DNA of 64,000 nucleotides, taken from Ruminococcaceae bacterium UBA6845 (GTDB lineage: Bacteria > Bacillota > Clostridia > Oscillospirales > Acutalibacteraceae). Both the position numbers and the translations under genes were made by a program. Shown here piece by piece: positions 8,761-18,162 of this stretch (positions are counted from its first letter, which is position 1; each line of letters begins with the position of its first letter). A model generated the notes under the pieces. It did no database searches. It was not told the origin of the DNA and worked only from the letters and a program-made list of their open reading frames with translations. The stretch lies in NCBI GenBank assembly GCA_002449395.1, contig DKDP01000045.1, positions 1-64,000 of the forward strand. The letters are read 5' to 3'.

Positions 8761-10083
8761 ATGCCCGATAGTTTAATATACATTATTTTGATTTTGCTGA
8801 TTGCCGTTTTTGCTGTAATGATATACACTTTATTTCAGATAAAGAAACTGAAGGATGAAGAAAAGAACAGCGAGACGGACAAACAGCTTGCGGCGATTCT
8901 GACTCTTATGAAGCAGAGCTACGGCAGCAATGCCGAGGAATTTGAACGTAACCGCCGTGAGACTGCAAATTCGCTCAATGCGATGACGGAAAAGCTCGAT
9001 TCGATGACACGTCAGAATTATGAGACGATTCTCAAGCTCAACAAGGATATGACGGAGTCACTCAACCTGATACGTACCAACAGTATGGAGCAGAATGAGA
9101 AGCAGACGAGGGTTGTTGACGCCGCAATCGCAAAGATGCAGGAGAGCAACGAGAAGAAGCTTGATCAGATGAGGGCGACGGTTGACGAAAAACTCACATC
9201 AACCCTTGCGACAAGGCTTGATTCGTCGTTCAAGACCGTTTCCGAGCAGCTTGAAAATGTTTACAAATCACTCGGCGAAATGAAAGAGCTTTCAACAGGA
9301 GTCACAACGAATGTTACGGCGCTCAACAGGGTTCTTACGAACGTCAAGGCGAGAGGAACGTGGGCTGAAATTCAGCTTGAGGGAATACTGGATCAGACAA
9401 TTCCGAATATGTATGTCAAGAACTATTCGCCTGTCGCAAATTCAAGAGATGTTGTTGAGTTTGCGGTTAAAATTCCCTCAGGCGACGATCCGACGAGACT
9501 TACATATCTGCCGATAGATTCAAAATTCCCGATGGAGGACTACCGCAGGGTATGCGAGGCGGCGGACAATGCGGATGCAGTCGCTTTGGCGGCGGCGAGA
9601 AAGGCTCTTGAGGACAGAGTTCTTCACGAGGCAAAGACGATCACGAAGTACATTCACGTTCCCGACACAACGCCTTTTGCAATACTTTATCTTGCGACGG
9701 AGGGCTTGTATGCCGAGATAACCTCGTCAAATTCGGGAATTATCGACAAAATACAGCGTGAAAACATTATGATCGCAGGACCGACAACGATCATTGCCTT
9801 GCTCAACTCTCTTTCAATGGGATTCAGAGCCGTTGCGATAAACGAAAAGGCAAATGAGGTCAGAAAGCTCCTGTCGGCTGCCAAGGTTCAGTACGAAAAG
9901 TTCGGAGTTGTGCTCGACAAGGCAAAGAAAAAAATCGACGAAGCAGGAAAATCACTTTCCGAGGCTCAGGACAGGAACAGAATTATTCAGAAAAAGCTGA
10001 AGAATGTCGAAGAGATTGATTCGGCACAGGCTGAAAAATATTTGGAAATTGAAAACAACAATATATCAACCGAAGAGGAGTGA
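8761..10083 (+). CDS. rmuC: RmuC-family DNA recombination protein
   Basis: A 440-residue RmuC homologue. Residues 3-27 form one N-terminal membrane segment; about 30-185 is a long coiled coil rich in Lys, Glu and Gln. The RmuC core follows from about 195: NVKARGTWAEIQLEGILDQ, IPSGDDPTRLTYLPIDSKFP with its PIDSKFP motif, VPDTTPFAILYLATEGLYAE and IAGPTTIIALLNSLSMGFR. RmuC proteins belong to the restriction-endonuclease-like superfamily; in E. coli RmuC limits inversion at short inverted repeats. The 3' end touches the GH3 gene, so the two are likely cotranscribed although functionally unrelated. Confidence 0.92.
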   Translation: MPDSLIYIILILLIAVFAVMIYTLFQIKKLKDEEKNSETDKQLAAILTLMKQSYGSNAEEFERNRRETANSLNAMTEKLDSMTRQNYETILKLNKDMTESLNLIRTNSMEQNEKQTRVVDAAIAKMQESNEKKLDQMRATVDEKLTSTLATRLDSSFKTVSEQLENVYKSLGEMKELSTGVTTNVTALNRVLTNVKARGTWAEIQLEGILDQTIPNMYVKNYSPVANSRDVVEFAVKIPSGDDPTRLTYLPIDSKFPMEDYRRVCEAADNADAVALAAARKALEDRVLHEAKTITKYIHVPDTTPFAILYLATEGLYAEITSSNSGIIDKIQRENIMIAGPTTIIALLNSLSMGFRAVAINEKANEVRKLLSAAKVQYEKFGVVLDKAKKKIDEAGKSLSEAQDRNRIIQKKLKNVEEIDSAQAEKYLEIENNNISTEEE

Positions 10084-10088
10084 ACTTA

Positions 10089-12533
10089 ATGTTAAAGCAT
10101 CAGGATTTAATTTCGCAGATGACGCTTGAGGAAAAGGCGTCGCTCTGCTCGGGCAAGGATTTCTGGCATCTCAAAAGTATTGAGCGTCTCGGAATCCCCG
10201 AGATTATGGTCTGCGACGGACCTCACGGTCTCAGAAAGCAGAATGCCGAGAATAAAAAGGTCGGTATCGGCAACAGCTATCCTGCAACCTGTTTCCCGAC
10301 TGCGGTCACAACCGCCTGCTCGTGGGACAGAGATCTTATCTACAAAATGGGTCAGGCACTTGCAGAGGAATGCTTACAGCACGGCGTAAGCGTATTGCTC
10401 GGACCCGGCGTTAATATGAAGCGTTCACCGCTTTGCGGCAGAAACTTTGAATATTTCTCCGAGGATCCCGAGCTTGCAGGCGAGATGGGAGCGGCTTTTA
10501 TTGCAGGCGTTCAGTCGATGGGCGTCGGCACTTCACTCAAGCATTTTGCCGGTAACAGCCAGGAAATGAAGAGAATGACATCAAACAGCATTATTGATGA
10601 GCGTGCGCTCAGAGAGATTTATCTCAGAGCCTTTGAAAAGGCAGTTAAAAAGAGTCAGCCGTGGACGGTTATGAACGCATACAATCTCCTCAACGGCACA
10701 TATTGCTCGGAGAATGATTGGCTCCAGAACAAGGTTCTCCGTGATGAATGGGGCTTTGAGGGCGCCGTTGTCAGCGACTGGGGTGCAGTAAATGACCGTG
10801 TTGCGGGACTTAACGCAGGCAATGACCTTGAAATGCCGTCCTCGGGCGGAGTTAATGACGCAAAGATTGTTGAGGCTGTAAAGTGCGGCGTTATCGACGA
10901 AAATACGCTGGATGAGCGTGTTGACAAGCTCGTCGATATTATCCTCAGGGGTAAGGCAAACAAAAAGCCCGGATATAAGTATGATGTTAAGGCGCATAAT
11001 CTTCTTGCAAGGCAGATAGCCGAGCAGTCGATGGTGCTTCTCAAAAACGAGGATAACATTCTTCCGCTCAAGCGTGTTGAGGGCGAGTATGTTGCTGTTA
11101 TCGGCTCGTTTGTCGATAATCCGAGATATCAGGGCGCAGGCAGTTCAATAATCAATCCGACAATGATCGACAGCGGCAGAAGAGCCTTTAATAATTCGCC
11201 GATCAGCGTTAAATTCGCCGACGGTTACGACAGAAGCGGCAAGAGAAAGAACGAGGACGCATACATAACCGAGGCTTGCAATCTTGCAAAGAATGCTTCA
11301 AAGGCTGTTGTTTTCATCGGATTGACGGACGACTACGAATCGGAAGGCTTTGACAGAAGCACAATGAAGCTCCCGGAGGGTCACAACAGGCTTGTTGAGG
11401 CGGTCAGCAGGGTTAATGACAATGTGATCGTTGTGCTTGAGGGCGGTTCTCCCGTTGAGATGCCCTGGGCGGACGATGTAAAGGCGATTGTCAACGCTTA
11501 CCTCGGCGGTCAGTCGGTTTCCCCGGCGATTGTCGATGTACTTACGGGCAAGGCAAATCCCTGCGGCAAGCTCGCCGAGACCTATCCGATCTGCCTCAAG
11601 GACACTCCGACATCATTCAGATATCCCGACTCAAAAGAGGACGTGCAGTACCGTGAAAGCATTTTCATCGGTTACAGATATTACGACAAAACGGAGAAAG
11701 ACGTCAGATTCCCGTTCGGATTCGGACTTTCATACACGAGCTTTGAATATTCGGATATTAAGCTCAAAAAGAAGAACCTCACAAAGGGTGAGGGTACAAA
11801 GGTAACATTTACCGTTAAGAACACAGGCGATGTTGCAGGTGCCGAGATTGCTCAGGTATATGTCGCAAAGCCCGAAAGCAAGGTATTCAGAGCTCCCAAG
11901 GAGCTCAAGGGCTTTGTAAAGGTATACCTTGAGCCGGGCGAGGAAAAGAAAGTCACGGTAGAACTTGATGACAGAGCTTTCACGTTCTGGAACACTGCGA
12001 CAAACGACTGGTCGGTTGAGAGCGGTGAATATAAGATTCTTGTCGGCGCTTCGTCAAGAGATATAAGACTTGAAGCGGATGTGAAGATGAAATCGGAAGA
12101 TGATTCGACTATCGTTGATCTCAGAGACACGGCAAAGGTTTACTTCGACGGCGATCCCGCAAGAGCAACAGCGGATGACTTTAAGGTTATTTACGGCGGC
12201 GAGTTTAAGTTTGCTCCCGAGATTACAAACGATAGCCTTAACAACTCAATTGAAAGAAGCAGGGGCAAGGGCTTAGCAAAGTTTATTTACAATACCGTTG
12301 ATCTTGCGATGAAGCCGAAGGGCGGAGTCGGAAGCTCGATGATTACGAATACAATTATGCAGACGCCGATCAGAAACTATGTCTCAATGAGTAACGGACT
12401 GTTCACCGAGGATATGGCGGACGGACTTCTCAAGGTGTTTGAGGGCAAGGATGTGGCAAAGGGCGTCGGAAAGATCGCAAAGGGCGTTCCGAATGCACTC
12501 GTAAATCTTAAGTCACTGCTTAAATCAATATAA
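10089..12533 (+). CDS. GH3 beta-glucosidase
   Basis: An 814-residue cytoplasmic GH3 enzyme. GTG at 10080 is also in frame, but ATG at 10089 has GAGGAG 8 nt upstream and is preferred. Seen: VCDGPHGLRKQ near 43, substrate-binding KHFAGNS near 151, and VVSDWGAV, where the Asp (about 230) is the retaining nucleophile. The alpha/beta second domain carries the probable acid/base region (GLTDDYESEGFDR); an Fn3-like domain follows FGFGLSYTSFEYS at about 550-680. The last 130 residues, rich in Lys and Gly, are an extra C-terminal region outside the core fold. It probably hydrolyses imported beta-glucosides. It sits between rmuC and a secreted phosphoesterase gene, all on one strand. Confidence 0.92.
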   Translation: MLKHQDLISQMTLEEKASLCSGKDFWHLKSIERLGIPEIMVCDGPHGLRKQNAENKKVGIGNSYPATCFPTAVTTACSWDRDLIYKMGQALAEECLQHGVSVLLGPGVNMKRSPLCGRNFEYFSEDPELAGEMGAAFIAGVQSMGVGTSLKHFAGNSQEMKRMTSNSIIDERALREIYLRAFEKAVKKSQPWTVMNAYNLLNGTYCSENDWLQNKVLRDEWGFEGAVVSDWGAVNDRVAGLNAGNDLEMPSSGGVNDAKIVEAVKCGVIDENTLDERVDKLVDIILRGKANKKPGYKYDVKAHNLLARQIAEQSMVLLKNEDNILPLKRVEGEYVAVIGSFVDNPRYQGAGSSIINPTMIDSGRRAFNNSPISVKFADGYDRSGKRKNEDAYITEACNLAKNASKAVVFIGLTDDYESEGFDRSTMKLPEGHNRLVEAVSRVNDNVIVVLEGGSPVEMPWADDVKAIVNAYLGGQSVSPAIVDVLTGKANPCGKLAETYPICLKDTPTSFRYPDSKEDVQYRESIFIGYRYYDKTEKDVRFPFGFGLSYTSFEYSDIKLKKKNLTKGEGTKVTFTVKNTGDVAGAEIAQVYVAKPESKVFRAPKELKGFVKVYLEPGEEKKVTVELDDRAFTFWNTATNDWSVESGEYKILVGASSRDIRLEADVKMKSEDDSTIVDLRDTAKVYFDGDPARATADDFKVIYGGEFKFAPEITNDSLNNSIERSRGKGLAKFIYNTVDLAMKPKGGVGSSMITNTIMQTPIRNYVSMSNGLFTEDMADGLLKVFEGKDVAKGVGKIAKGVPNALVNLKSLLKSI

Positions 12534-12560
12534 AATTAAATGAGAGGGGATCTTAGAAAA

Positions 12561-15500
12561 ATGAATAAAACGAGAAAGGTCAGCCGAAAGATCATAGCTT
12601 TTGTACTTACAATGGTTATGATTCTTTCAATCGTGCCGATGAGCGCATCGGCAGCGGACGCAATCAAGAAAGGTCTGACAACGGATAAGGAAGTAAAATT
12701 TGCCGTTATGTCGGATATGCACTACTATCCCGCATCACTCGCAGGCGACTACAACGAGGCGTTTATGGACAGCATTAAAACCGCCCTTGCGAGAGAGCCG
12801 TACCAGTCGGTAGGTATTCTTGATTCTGCACTCGCAGCAGTTGCCGAGCACGCAAAGAAGAACGGTATGAAGTACCTTATTCTTTCGGGCGACCTCACCT
12901 CAAACGGTGAGTATGAGGCTCACAGAGCTCTTGCCGCAAGACTGGAAAGGTTTGAAAAAGAGACAGGTATCCAGGTTATCGCAATCAACGGTAACCACGA
13001 TATCAACAAGGCGAACGGCACAACATACGAGAACGGCAAGGCTGAGCTTGCAAAGCGTACAACGCCCGAGGACTTCCTCGAGATATACAAGAATCTCGGC
13101 TATGACCTTGCTTATCACAGATACACCCCGTCAAAGGGCAAGGCAAATATGCTTTCGTATTCTGTCCGTGCCGACGGTTACAGATTCATCGTTATGGATA
13201 CGGGCAAATACAGTTCCGATGTAACGGAAAAGGGCAAGGATCTCGCCGAGACGGCGGGCTGTCTTACAACCGAGGCTACAAACTGGGTTCTCAGTGAAAT
13301 CGCCGATGCAAAGGCAAAGGGCGAGACGGTTATCGGAGTTAATCACCATAACTTCGTTCCGCACTTCACAGGTGAATACACAATCATCAGAGGCTTTGTT
13401 ATCGACGGCTGGCAGGAGCTGACAGACAAGCTCGTTGACGCAGGTATGCACTTCTCGTTTACGGGTCATATTCACGACAGCGACATCGCTCAGACCTTTA
13501 CCGATGACGGCGAAACATTAACCGAGATCTGCACGGATTCGCTTACGGCGTTCCCCAACTATTTCCGTGAGGTCAACGCAGTTACCGATGTTAACGGCAA
13601 GACGACTATGAAGGTTGAGAGCAAGGACGTTGACTGCGTTCTTCCCGTTACCGTTAACGGCGAGACATACGCAACGCCTTACAGAATTAAATCCCTCGGA
13701 GATTCATTCTTCGGCGAGGGCGGACTTTCCGCAACGGCGCTCAACGTGCTCGGCGGTATGCTCGGTGACTATTCCGAAAAGTTTGCAAAGGACGGCGTTC
13801 TTGAAACACTTAAGGGTATGGGTCTTGACATTGAGGGACTCATAAAAGGCTTCTTCGGCGACGGTCTTAAGATCGGCGACACAGAGCTTTTCACAACAAA
13901 GAATCTTATGGGCTTTATCGAGGATCTCCTCAATCAGATCTATGAAAACTACCTTACGGATCCCGACGCAACCGCTCAGTATCTTGTTAATTCGATCAAC
14001 AAGCTCCTGAACGTTCAGGTTTCAGATCTGCCGAACACAAGATTTATTGACGAATACGGCTTCGGCGACAGAACTAAGCCCGGCACATTTGAGGATCTTC
14101 TGGAGTGCATTGTTGTTTACAAATACGAGGGCAAGCTCCATATGAAGGACGATCCGTTTATGATGGATGCCATTGATCAGCTCAACAACGGCGATACAAT
14201 ATTTGATATTTTCGATGTGCTTGTTGATATTGTTTCAAACGATCTTCTTCAGGATAAGATCCTCAAGGATCTTGATCTCAATCTCGGCGCATTCTTCCCC
14301 GAGGGAACGACGCTTGAATGTGTCGGCAAAATTCTCACGGTTACAATGATGGTTCTTTTCCTCGGTGACACAAGCTATCTCAATGTTTCAAATAAGATCC
14401 TTGAGGCGGCAAACAAGCTCGGAGTTGTTGATTTCAAGTCACTTTGGGGTATCGCCGAATATTATATGGGCGAGTATCTCACCGATACTCAGCTTGAGGG
14501 AATCGGTCAGACGCTTGCAAATGTTGCGTGCGAATTTGCCTATGACGACAACTATATTGAGGACGTTAACACAACGATCGTTTACGACGGCAAGGTAACT
14601 CCCGTCGCAACAAGAGAGAATTACAGGCTGCCGACAATCGTTTCGACAACTCTCGGCGCTGACCAGACTTCAAGAAATGTAAGCTGGTACACAAAGACAA
14701 GCGTTAAGGGTACGGATATTGAAATTATTCCGTATTCCGAAAATCCGGTATTTACAGGCAGAAATATTGTGCCTTACGGCGTTAAGGTAAATACCAAGAC
14801 CGTCAGAACCGAAAGAGAATATCCGGGCGTTGATCTCGGCGTACTCGGATTTATGGACTATAAGTTCCCGATGAACAGACATATCGTTGAGGTATCGGGA
14901 CTTGAAAAAGGCAAGAAGTATCTCTACCGTGTCGGTGACGCTTCAAGGAACTGGTGGAGCGAGATCGGTACATTCAAGATGGCTGACGGTTCGGACGAAA
15001 CATCGTTCGTTCACATCTGCGATCCGCAGTCTCAGTCGGAACAGCAGTATGAGACTTTCTCAAAGGTTATCGCAAAGGCATATGAGATGTATGACAGCGA
15101 TTTCATCATCAACACAGGTGACAATGTTGACCACGGCGATAACTTCAGACAGTGGCAGTGGCTGTTCAACACAGCTTCCGACACACTTATGGACACAACG
15201 ATGATGTCCGCCTCGGGTAACCACGAGGGTATGGGTTCATATGCAATTGAAAAGAACTACTACTACTCAAACGTTCCCGAGCAGGAGACGGAGTCCGGCA
15301 TTTATTTCTCGTTCGACTACAACAATGTCCACGTTGCTGTTCTTAACACGAACAACCTCAATGACGATAAGAGCCTCAGTGACGATCAGATTGACTGGCT
15401 CATTGACGATATGCAGTCGAGCGACGCCGACTGGAAGTTTGTTGCACTGCACAAGGCAATGTATTCAAACGGTTCCCACTACAAGGACAAGGATGTTTGC

Positions 15501-16046
15501 AAGATAAGAGACGAGCTTTGCAAGCTGATGCCGCAGCTCGGCATTGATATGGTATTCCAGGGACACGATCACGTTTACCTCAGAACGGACGCTATGATCG
15601 ACAACAAGGTTGAGAGCGTAACAACCTCGAGAGCAGAGTTCAACGGCAAGGAGTATAACGTTAAGGTTAACCCTGTCGGAACTGTTTATGAGATCAGCGG
15701 ATGCTCGGGCGTTAAGGTCTACAATCAGAAGGATGAGAGCCTTACGGATAAGTATTTCCCGAGAGCCGAGGTAATCAAGAACGTCACAAAGTCGATGTTC
15801 TCCGGCATAAGCATTGTCGGCGATACACTCTATTTTGACGCTTATACCGTTGATACCGAGAACGGCGAGACGGAGAATATTGATTCCTTTGCAATCAAAA
15901 AGGATCTTTCGGTTAAGAAAGGCACGGGCGTTAAGCCGTCAATTGATTGGATGAAGATTTTCTCACAGGTTATCGCAGTTGTTCTCCCGATAGTTAAGAC
16001 AATTATCAGCAGAGTGTTTGAGTTCGTAAGCGCAAAGATGTGGTAA
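12561..16046 (+). CDS. Secreted protein with two metallophosphoesterase domains
   Basis: A 1161-residue exported protein. An in-frame ATG at 12540 lacks a ribosome site; ATG at 12561 has GAGGGG upstream and starts directly with a signal peptide ending near SMSASAA. Domain 1 (about 45-330) has the calcineurin-like motifs MSDMHYYP, SGDLTSNGE, NGNHD and GHIHDSD. About 340-680 is a helical linker of unknown fold. From about 690 there is an Fn3-like purple-acid-phosphatase N domain (VSWYTK, VSGLEKGKKYLYRVGD), then domain 2 with HICDPQSQSE, NTGDNVDHGDN, SGNHEGMGS, LHKAMYSNGSHY and GHDHVYLRTD. The C-terminal 28 residues are hydrophobic/amphipathic. Both active sites look complete. Substrate unknown; phosphomonoester, nucleotide or phospholipid turnover outside the cell is possible. 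Confidence 0.85.
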   Translation: MNKTRKVSRKIIAFVLTMVMILSIVPMSASAADAIKKGLTTDKEVKFAVMSDMHYYPASLAGDYNEAFMDSIKTALAREPYQSVGILDSALAAVAEHAKKNGMKYLILSGDLTSNGEYEAHRALAARLERFEKETGIQVIAINGNHDINKANGTTYENGKAELAKRTTPEDFLEIYKNLGYDLAYHRYTPSKGKANMLSYSVRADGYRFIVMDTGKYSSDVTEKGKDLAETAGCLTTEATNWVLSEIADAKAKGETVIGVNHHNFVPHFTGEYTIIRGFVIDGWQELTDKLVDAGMHFSFTGHIHDSDIAQTFTDDGETLTEICTDSLTAFPNYFREVNAVTDVNGKTTMKVESKDVDCVLPVTVNGETYATPYRIKSLGDSFFGEGGLSATALNVLGGMLGDYSEKFAKDGVLETLKGMGLDIEGLIKGFFGDGLKIGDTELFTTKNLMGFIEDLLNQIYENYLTDPDATAQYLVNSINKLLNVQVSDLPNTRFIDEYGFGDRTKPGTFEDLLECIVVYKYEGKLHMKDDPFMMDAIDQLNNGDTIFDIFDVLVDIVSNDLLQDKILKDLDLNLGAFFPEGTTLECVGKILTVTMMVLFLGDTSYLNVSNKILEAANKLGVVDFKSLWGIAEYYMGEYLTDTQLEGIGQTLANVACEFAYDDNYIEDVNTTIVYDGKVTPVATRENYRLPTIVSTTLGADQTSRNVSWYTKTSVKGTDIEIIPYSENPVFTGRNIVPYGVKVNTKTVRTEREYPGVDLGVLGFMDYKFPMNRHIVEVSGLEKGKKYLYRVGDASRNWWSEIGTFKMADGSDETSFVHICDPQSQSEQQYETFSKVIAKAYEMYDSDFIINTGDNVDHGDNFRQWQWLFNTASDTLMDTTMMSASGNHEGMGSYAIEKNYYYSNVPEQETESGIYFSFDYNNVHVAVLNTNNLNDDKSLSDDQIDWLIDDMQSSDADWKFVALHKAMYSNGSHYKDKDVCKIRDELCKLMPQLGIDMVFQGHDHVYLRTDAMIDNKVESVTTSRAEFNGKEYNVKVNPVGTVYEISGCSGVKVYNQKDESLTDKYFPRAEVIKNVTKSMFSGISIVGDTLYFDAYTVDTENGETENIDSFAIKKDLSVKKGTGVKPSIDWMKIFSQVIAVVLPIVKTIISRVFEFVSAKMW

Positions 16047-16063
16047 AAATCGCATAAAAATAT

Positions 16064-16101
16064 CTGGGCGATCCGATTGGGTCGCCCGGTTGTTTCTTTT
16101 T
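16064..16101 (+). terminator. Terminator after the double phosphoesterase gene
   Basis: GGGCGATCC, loop GATT, GGGTCGCCC, then a T-rich tail. Confidence 0.8.
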
Positions 16102-16107
16102 ATGATG

Positions 16108-16800
16108 TTAAAGTAAAATTTCCTTATTTGTTCCGTAAAAGATATCGTCTCGGCTTGAGATGAATTTGCAGAAATCCTCGAATTTATCCCATTCATCGTT
16201 TATGTCAAACTCGTAGGAATGACCCCAGATGTAAAATATTTTTTCGCTTGACGGCTCAAGGGAAATAAACTTTTCCGAGAGTCTGTAAAGCCGCTCCCAG
16301 TCACGGTGAAATGCCGACGGATGAAATTCGTAGAGATCACGCTGAGGTGAAAAATCATTGCTGCATATTGTCGTCCGTGCGTATTTGACGCCTGTGCTGT
16401 TCTCAATAATCCGAGAGATTCGAGAATTATAATTCGGCTGTCTGCCGGGATATGCCATTCCGATAACCTCGGTGCCCGAAAGCTCGCTGAGATTCAGTCT
16501 GTCCTGTTCAACCTGTCGGATAACCTCGTCAGTTGGCATCTCTGTCATATCGGGATGGGTGAGGGTGTGTGCGGCAATCTCGTGACCTTTGTATATACTT
16601 GTGACCTCACTTGGCTTTATTTTGTTATGAGATATTCTTTTGCCGAGAATTTCAAGACTTCCGTCCTTGCCGAGAAGCTCGGAGTTGAGGTTAAAAGTCG
16701 CTTTAAGTTTATATCGGTTGAGAATTTCAACAAGCCGAATATCCTGCGTAACACCGTCGTCATAGCTGAATGTGACAGCTTTCATCTTGCCGTTAAACAT
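16108..16800 (-). CDS. Polysaccharide deacetylase-like (NodB/CE4) protein
   Basis: A 230-residue protein without a signal peptide. It opens with KMKAVTFSYDDGVTQDIRLVEIL, the first CE4 motif (here SYDDG rather than TFDDG). EIAAHTLTHPDMTEM carries the metal-binding His pair, and GMAYPGRQPN replaces the usual RPPYG motif. YIWGHSYEFDINDEWDKFEDF near the end supplies the final His region. CE4 enzymes remove N- or O-acetyl groups from glycans; this cytoplasmic-looking variant with YIWGHSYE is a subgroup of unknown substrate. It is last in the MPE-thyA-folA operon; its ATG overlaps the folA stop (TAATG), so coupling is likely. Confidence 0.85.
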   Translation of the reverse strand: MFNGKMKAVTFSYDDGVTQDIRLVEILNRYKLKATFNLNSELLGKDGSLEILGKRISHNKIKPSEVTSIYKGHEIAAHTLTHPDMTEMPTDEVIRQVEQDRLNLSELSGTEVIGMAYPGRQPNYNSRISRIIENSTGVKYARTTICSNDFSPQRDLYEFHPSAFHRDWERLYRLSEKFISLEPSSEKIFYIWGHSYEFDINDEWDKFEDFCKFISSRDDIFYGTNKEILL

Positions 16801-17288
16801 TATTTTATCCTCTTGTATGTCGTGAAGCGAAACTTGATCCCGTTATTTTCAAGAATATCGGACTGCTCGGTTATTTCCCATTCGCTGTCTTTCAGCTCGG
16901 GAAATTTAGAGTCAGCCTCGTCGGCAACGGCGTCAACGTGCGTGATCAGAGCCGTGTCGCAATAGGGGAGGAGCTGTGAATAAATCTGAGCGCCGCCGAT
17001 AACGTAAACATCGTCGGTGTCGTATTGCTTCAGCTTTTCGAGAAGCTCATCGACGCTTGTTACAAATTCGGCACCATCAACGCTGTGTGAGCTCCTTGAA
17101 AGGACTATATTAACCCTGTTCTTCAGGGGCTTTGATCCCGGAAAGGATTCAAGCGTCTTTCTGCCCATAACAACAATTTTACCGGAGGTCGTTGTGCGGA
17201 AAAACTTCATATCATCGGGCAAGGAGAAGAGCAATCCGCCCTTGTTTCCGATGTTCCGTTCATTGTCAACTGCCGCTATAAGTTTCAT
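16800..17288 (-). CDS. folA: Dihydrofolate reductase
   Basis: A 162-residue DHFR, the usual length. Seen: IAAVDNERNIGNKGGLLFSLPDDMKFFR with the catalytic acidic Asp in the LPDDMKFF motif, KIVVMGRKTLESFPGSKPL (NADPH site), and VYVIGGAQIYSQLLPYCD. The enzyme reduces dihydrofolate formed by thymidylate synthase, whose gene lies 9 nt upstream. Stop overlaps the start of the deacetylase-like gene. Confidence 0.97.
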   Translation of the reverse strand: MKLIAAVDNERNIGNKGGLLFSLPDDMKFFRTTTSGKIVVMGRKTLESFPGSKPLKNRVNIVLSRSSHSVDGAEFVTSVDELLEKLKQYDTDDVYVIGGAQIYSQLLPYCDTALITHVDAVADEADSKFPELKDSEWEITEQSDILENNGIKFRFTTYKRIK

Positions 17289-17297
17289 ATCATTACC

Positions 17298-18143
17298 TCA
17301 TATTGCAACGGGAATACCCTTAATCTGCTCGTGCGTCTCGTAGTTGTCAAGGCGGACATCATCGGTTGTGAAATCGTAGAAATCCTTGATTTCGGGATTG
17401 ATCCAGAATGTCGGAGCGGGGAGAGGCTCACGTGTGATAAGCTCCTTGACAAGCGGAATGTGTCTGTCATAAATGTGCGCGTCGGCAATTACGTGAACAA
17501 ATTCGCCGACCTCCATATCGCAGACCTGAGCGAACATATGAAGAAGGACACTGTACTGAACGACGTTCCAGTTGTTTGCGGTCAGAACATCCTGACTGCG
17601 CTGATTGAGTATACCGTTGAGAACGAGCTTGCCGTTTTTACCCTCGGTCACGTTGAATGTCATACTGTATGCACAGGGGTAAAGCCCCATTTCGCTGAGA
17701 TCGTGGTGATTGTATATGTTCGTCATAATTCTGCGGCTGAAAGGATTGTTTTTGAGATCGTAGAGAACACGGTCAACCTGATCGAACATACCCTCCTTGT
17801 ACTTATGCTTAACGCCGAGCTGATAGCCGTAAGCCTTGCCGATTGAACCGTTCTCGTCAGCCCACGAATCCCAAATGTGGGAATTAAGGTCGTGAATATT
17901 GTTCGATTTTTTCTGCCAGATCCAGAGGATCTCATCAACACAGGATTTGAATGCGGTGCGGCGAAGAGTGAGAGCGGGGAACTCCTTTTTCAGGTCATAG
18001 CGGTTTACAACGCAGAACAGCTTCTGGGTGTATGCGGGTGTGCCGTCCGCCCAGTGAGGACGAACCTTTTCGCCCTTTGTATCGGTTCCGTTTTCGAGTA
18101 TGTTATTACACATATCAATGAAAAGTTTGTCAGCGTAGCTCAT
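17298..18143 (-). CDS. thyA: Thymidylate synthase (ThyA type)
   Basis: A 281-residue ThyA that methylates dUMP with methylene-tetrahydrofolate. An upstream in-frame start at 18170 exists, but ATG at 18143 has AGGAG 9 nt before it. Seen: RTAFKSCVDEILWIW, the catalytic Cys (C157) in GLYPCAYSMTFNV, QRSQDV, HVIADAHIYDRH and the C-terminal KGIPVAI. The motif after QRSxD reads LTANNWNVVQY where the E. coli enzyme has FLGLPFNIASY, so this is the divergent ThyA subgroup found in some Firmicutes and Bacillus phages (recalled, not checked). The operon with folA regenerates folate. Confidence 0.95.
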   Translation of the reverse strand: MSYADKLFIDMCNNILENGTDTKGEKVRPHWADGTPAYTQKLFCVVNRYDLKKEFPALTLRRTAFKSCVDEILWIWQKKSNNIHDLNSHIWDSWADENGSIGKAYGYQLGVKHKYKEGMFDQVDRVLYDLKNNPFSRRIMTNIYNHHDLSEMGLYPCAYSMTFNVTEGKNGKLVLNGILNQRSQDVLTANNWNVVQYSVLLHMFAQVCDMEVGEFVHVIADAHIYDRHIPLVKELITREPLPAPTFWINPEIKDFYDFTTDDVRLDNYETHEQIKGIPVAI

Positions 18144-18162
18144 TTTGCAGTCTCCTTTTTTA

